Below, piece by piece: positions 12,589 through 13,909 of a stretch of DNA of 13,909 nucleotides. The position numbers were made by a program, and so were the translations under genes. The stretch covers positions 1 through 13,909 of the forward strand of contig VGYW01000220.1 of NCBI GenBank assembly GCA_016872875.1, in the 5' to 3' direction. The notes beneath the pieces were generated by a model. That model saw nothing but the letters and a program-made list of their open reading frames with translations, was not told where the DNA came from and made no database searches. The stretch comes from Planctomycetota bacterium. Its GTDB lineage: Bacteria > Planctomycetota > PUPC01 > DSUN01. Within the stretch, counting starts at the first letter, position 1, and each line of letters opens with the position of its first letter.

Positions 12589-13909
12589 ATGATTCTGGGC
12601 GTGGACTATTATCCTGAGCACTGGGAGGAGGAGCGCTGGCCAGAGGATGCGCGGCTGATGCAGGAGGCCGGGATCAGCGTGGTGCGCCTGGCCGAGTTCG
12701 CCTGGTCGAGGTTGGAGCCGAGCGAGGGGGACTTCCGCTTCGATTGGCTCGACAGGGCGCTCGGCGTGCTCTCGGCTCGCGGAATCCGAGCCGTCCTGGG
12801 CACCCCCACGGCGGCGCCGCCGGCCTGGCTCGTGGCGAAGCACCCGGATATTCTGCCGCGCGACGAGCTACGCCAGCCCCTCGGCTTCGGGGCACGCCTC
12901 CACCGCTGCCTGGCCAATCCCACCTTCCGCCGCTACTCCAAGGCCATCACCACCGCTATGGCGCAACACTACGCCAACCACCCCGCAGTGCTCGGGTGGC
13001 AGACGGACAACGAGTTCTCGGGCAACCGCTGCTACTGCGACGAGTGCGCGCGGGCCTTCCGCGAATGGCTCCAGCGCAAGTACGGGACCCTCGACGCCCT
13101 GAACCTTGCCTGGGGCACGGCCTTCTGGAGCCAGGAGTACACGGCCTGGGGCCAGGTGCCGCTCCCCTGGCGGACGACCTGCGGCTCGATGGCCCACAAC
13201 CCCTCGCTCCTCCTCGACCACCGCCGCTTCGCCTCCGACACCACGGTCGAGTTCCAGCGCGAGCAAGTGGCCATCCTCCGCAAGCTCTGCCCCGAGCACT
13301 TCGTCACCCACAACTTCATGGGCCTGCACGACACGGTGGACTACTACGCGCTGGCGAAGGACCTGGACTTCGTGTCGTGGGACAACTATCCGAGCGGCTC
13401 GGCGGCCCTGCCCCACGACGTGATGCGCGGCATCCGGCAGGCGAACTTCTGGATCATGGAGGAAAAGTGCGGCCACACGGGCTGGAACACGATGAGCCCC
13501 ATCCCGCGCCCCGGCCAGGTGCGGGCCTGGGCCTGGCAGGCCGTCGGGCACGGCGCCGAGGCGATCGTCTTCTTCAGGTGGCGGAGCTGCCGCTCCGGCA
13601 CCGAGCAGTTCTGGCAGGGCATCCTGAACCACGACGCGGTGCCCGGCCGCCGCTACCGCGAGGTGGCGCAGCTCGGCCGCGAGTTCCGCGAACTCGGCCC
13701 TGAGTTCGAAGGCACCAGCCCCCGCAACGAGGCCGCCATCCTCTACTCCTACGATCAGATCTGGGCGCTCCAGGTGCAGCCCCAGGTGCCGGGCTTCAGC
13801 TTCCTCCGTTGGGTCGAGCGCTACCACGAGGGCCTCCACCGCCTGGGGATCGGAGCCGACATCGTGAGCACGCAGGCTCAGCTTGACGGCTACAGACTTG
13901 TGCTCTGCC
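12589..13909 (+). CDS. GH42 beta-galactosidase (3' end beyond the window)
   Basis: 440 residues are visible of a family usually 650-700 long, so the catalytic TIM barrel is nearly complete while the trimerisation and C-terminal domains are cut. The start MILGVDYYPEHW with EERWPEDARLMQEAGI is typical. The acid/base is Glu142 in WQTDNEF (137-143) and the nucleophile Glu291 in WIMEEKCG (288-295). Four cysteines, Cys107 (LHRCLANP) and Cys148, 150 and 153 (RCYCDEC), match the zinc site known from the Thermus A4 enzyme. GGAGG (12576-12580) lies 8 bases before the ATG. There is no signal peptide, so it is probably cytoplasmic and acts on imported galactosides (beta-1,4, -1,3 or -1,6 linkages, or arabinosides in some members). 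It diverges from the DUF6786-like gene; no sugar transporter is visible. Confidence 0.93.
   Translation, partial: MILGVDYYPEHWEEERWPEDARLMQEAGISVVRLAEFAWSRLEPSEGDFRFDWLDRALGVLSARGIRAVLGTPTAAPPAWLVAKHPDILPRDELRQPLGFGARLHRCLANPTFRRYSKAITTAMAQHYANHPAVLGWQTDNEFSGNRCYCDECARAFREWLQRKYGTLDALNLAWGTAFWSQEYTAWGQVPLPWRTTCGSMAHNPSLLLDHRRFASDTTVEFQREQVAILRKLCPEHFVTHNFMGLHDTVDYYALAKDLDFVSWDNYPSGSAALPHDVMRGIRQANFWIMEEKCGHTGWNTMSPIPRPGQVRAWAWQAVGHGAEAIVFFRWRSCRSGTEQFWQGILNHDAVPGRRYREVAQLGREFRELGPEFEGTSPRNEAAILYSYDQIWALQVQPQVPGFSFLRWVERYHEGLHRLGIGADIVSTQAQLDGYRLVLC

Noticed and set aside
12744..13703. 319-codon frame in another frame of the GH42 gene
   Set aside because: The GH42 frame has catalytic and zinc-site residues; this one is a proline/arginine/glycine-rich shadow.

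Overview
The window is GC-rich bacterial DNA, probably from an environmental genome of the Planctomycetota or a related PVC-superphylum lineage (Lentisphaerota, Kiritimatiellota, Verrucomicrobiota). The clues are a DUF1559-like pseudopilin with the N-terminus [19 protein letters not shown], a Tat-exported lipoprotein sulfatase beside a sialate-O-acetylesterase-type esterase and a beta-helix protein, a DUF6786-like lipoprotein, and intergenic regions full of hairpins and short-period repeats. The phylum is an inference; there is no rRNA or marker gene here.

Layout. Bases 1-198 (minus) hold the 5' end of a sugar phosphate isomerase/epimerase gene. About 2.3 kb follow with no convincing gene except a possible 41-residue membrane protein (1425-1550, minus). 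That stretch is a patchwork of palindromes, triplet and heptamer arrays, GC-rich hairpins, a large inverted repeat, a 73-bp tandem repeat and a sigma-54-like promoter with no gene behind it. A good sigma-70 promoter (2513-2541) then starts a plus-strand series: hxlB (6-phospho-3-hexuloisomerase), apbE (FAD:protein FMN transferase) and a DUF1015 gene. Next comes a single-gene unit with a consensus promoter, an ideal ribosome binding site, a TTG start and a strong terminator: the pseudopilin (5752-6456).

From 6704 there is a glycan-degradation cluster: sulfatase, esterase and beta-helix/discoidin protein in one apparent operon. It runs tail to tail, with a 20-bp overlap, into a minus-strand DUF6786-like lipoprotein gene. 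A 520-bp divergent intergenic region leads to a GH42 beta-galactosidase gene cut by the window end. Read together, the exported enzymes could desulfate, deacetylate and bind or cleave a sulfated, acetylated, galactose-containing polysaccharide, with the apparently cytoplasmic GH42 enzyme finishing released galactosides. No transporter or regulator of this system is visible.

Start sites were chosen by ribosome binding sites; several differ from the longest open reading frame. The most unusual content is non-coding: short-period arrays (periods 3, about 6, 7 and 8) in most gene-free stretches, several laid out as inverted pairs, and a 32-bp-arm hairpin that contains the sulfatase stop codon and ends just before the esterase ribosome binding site.
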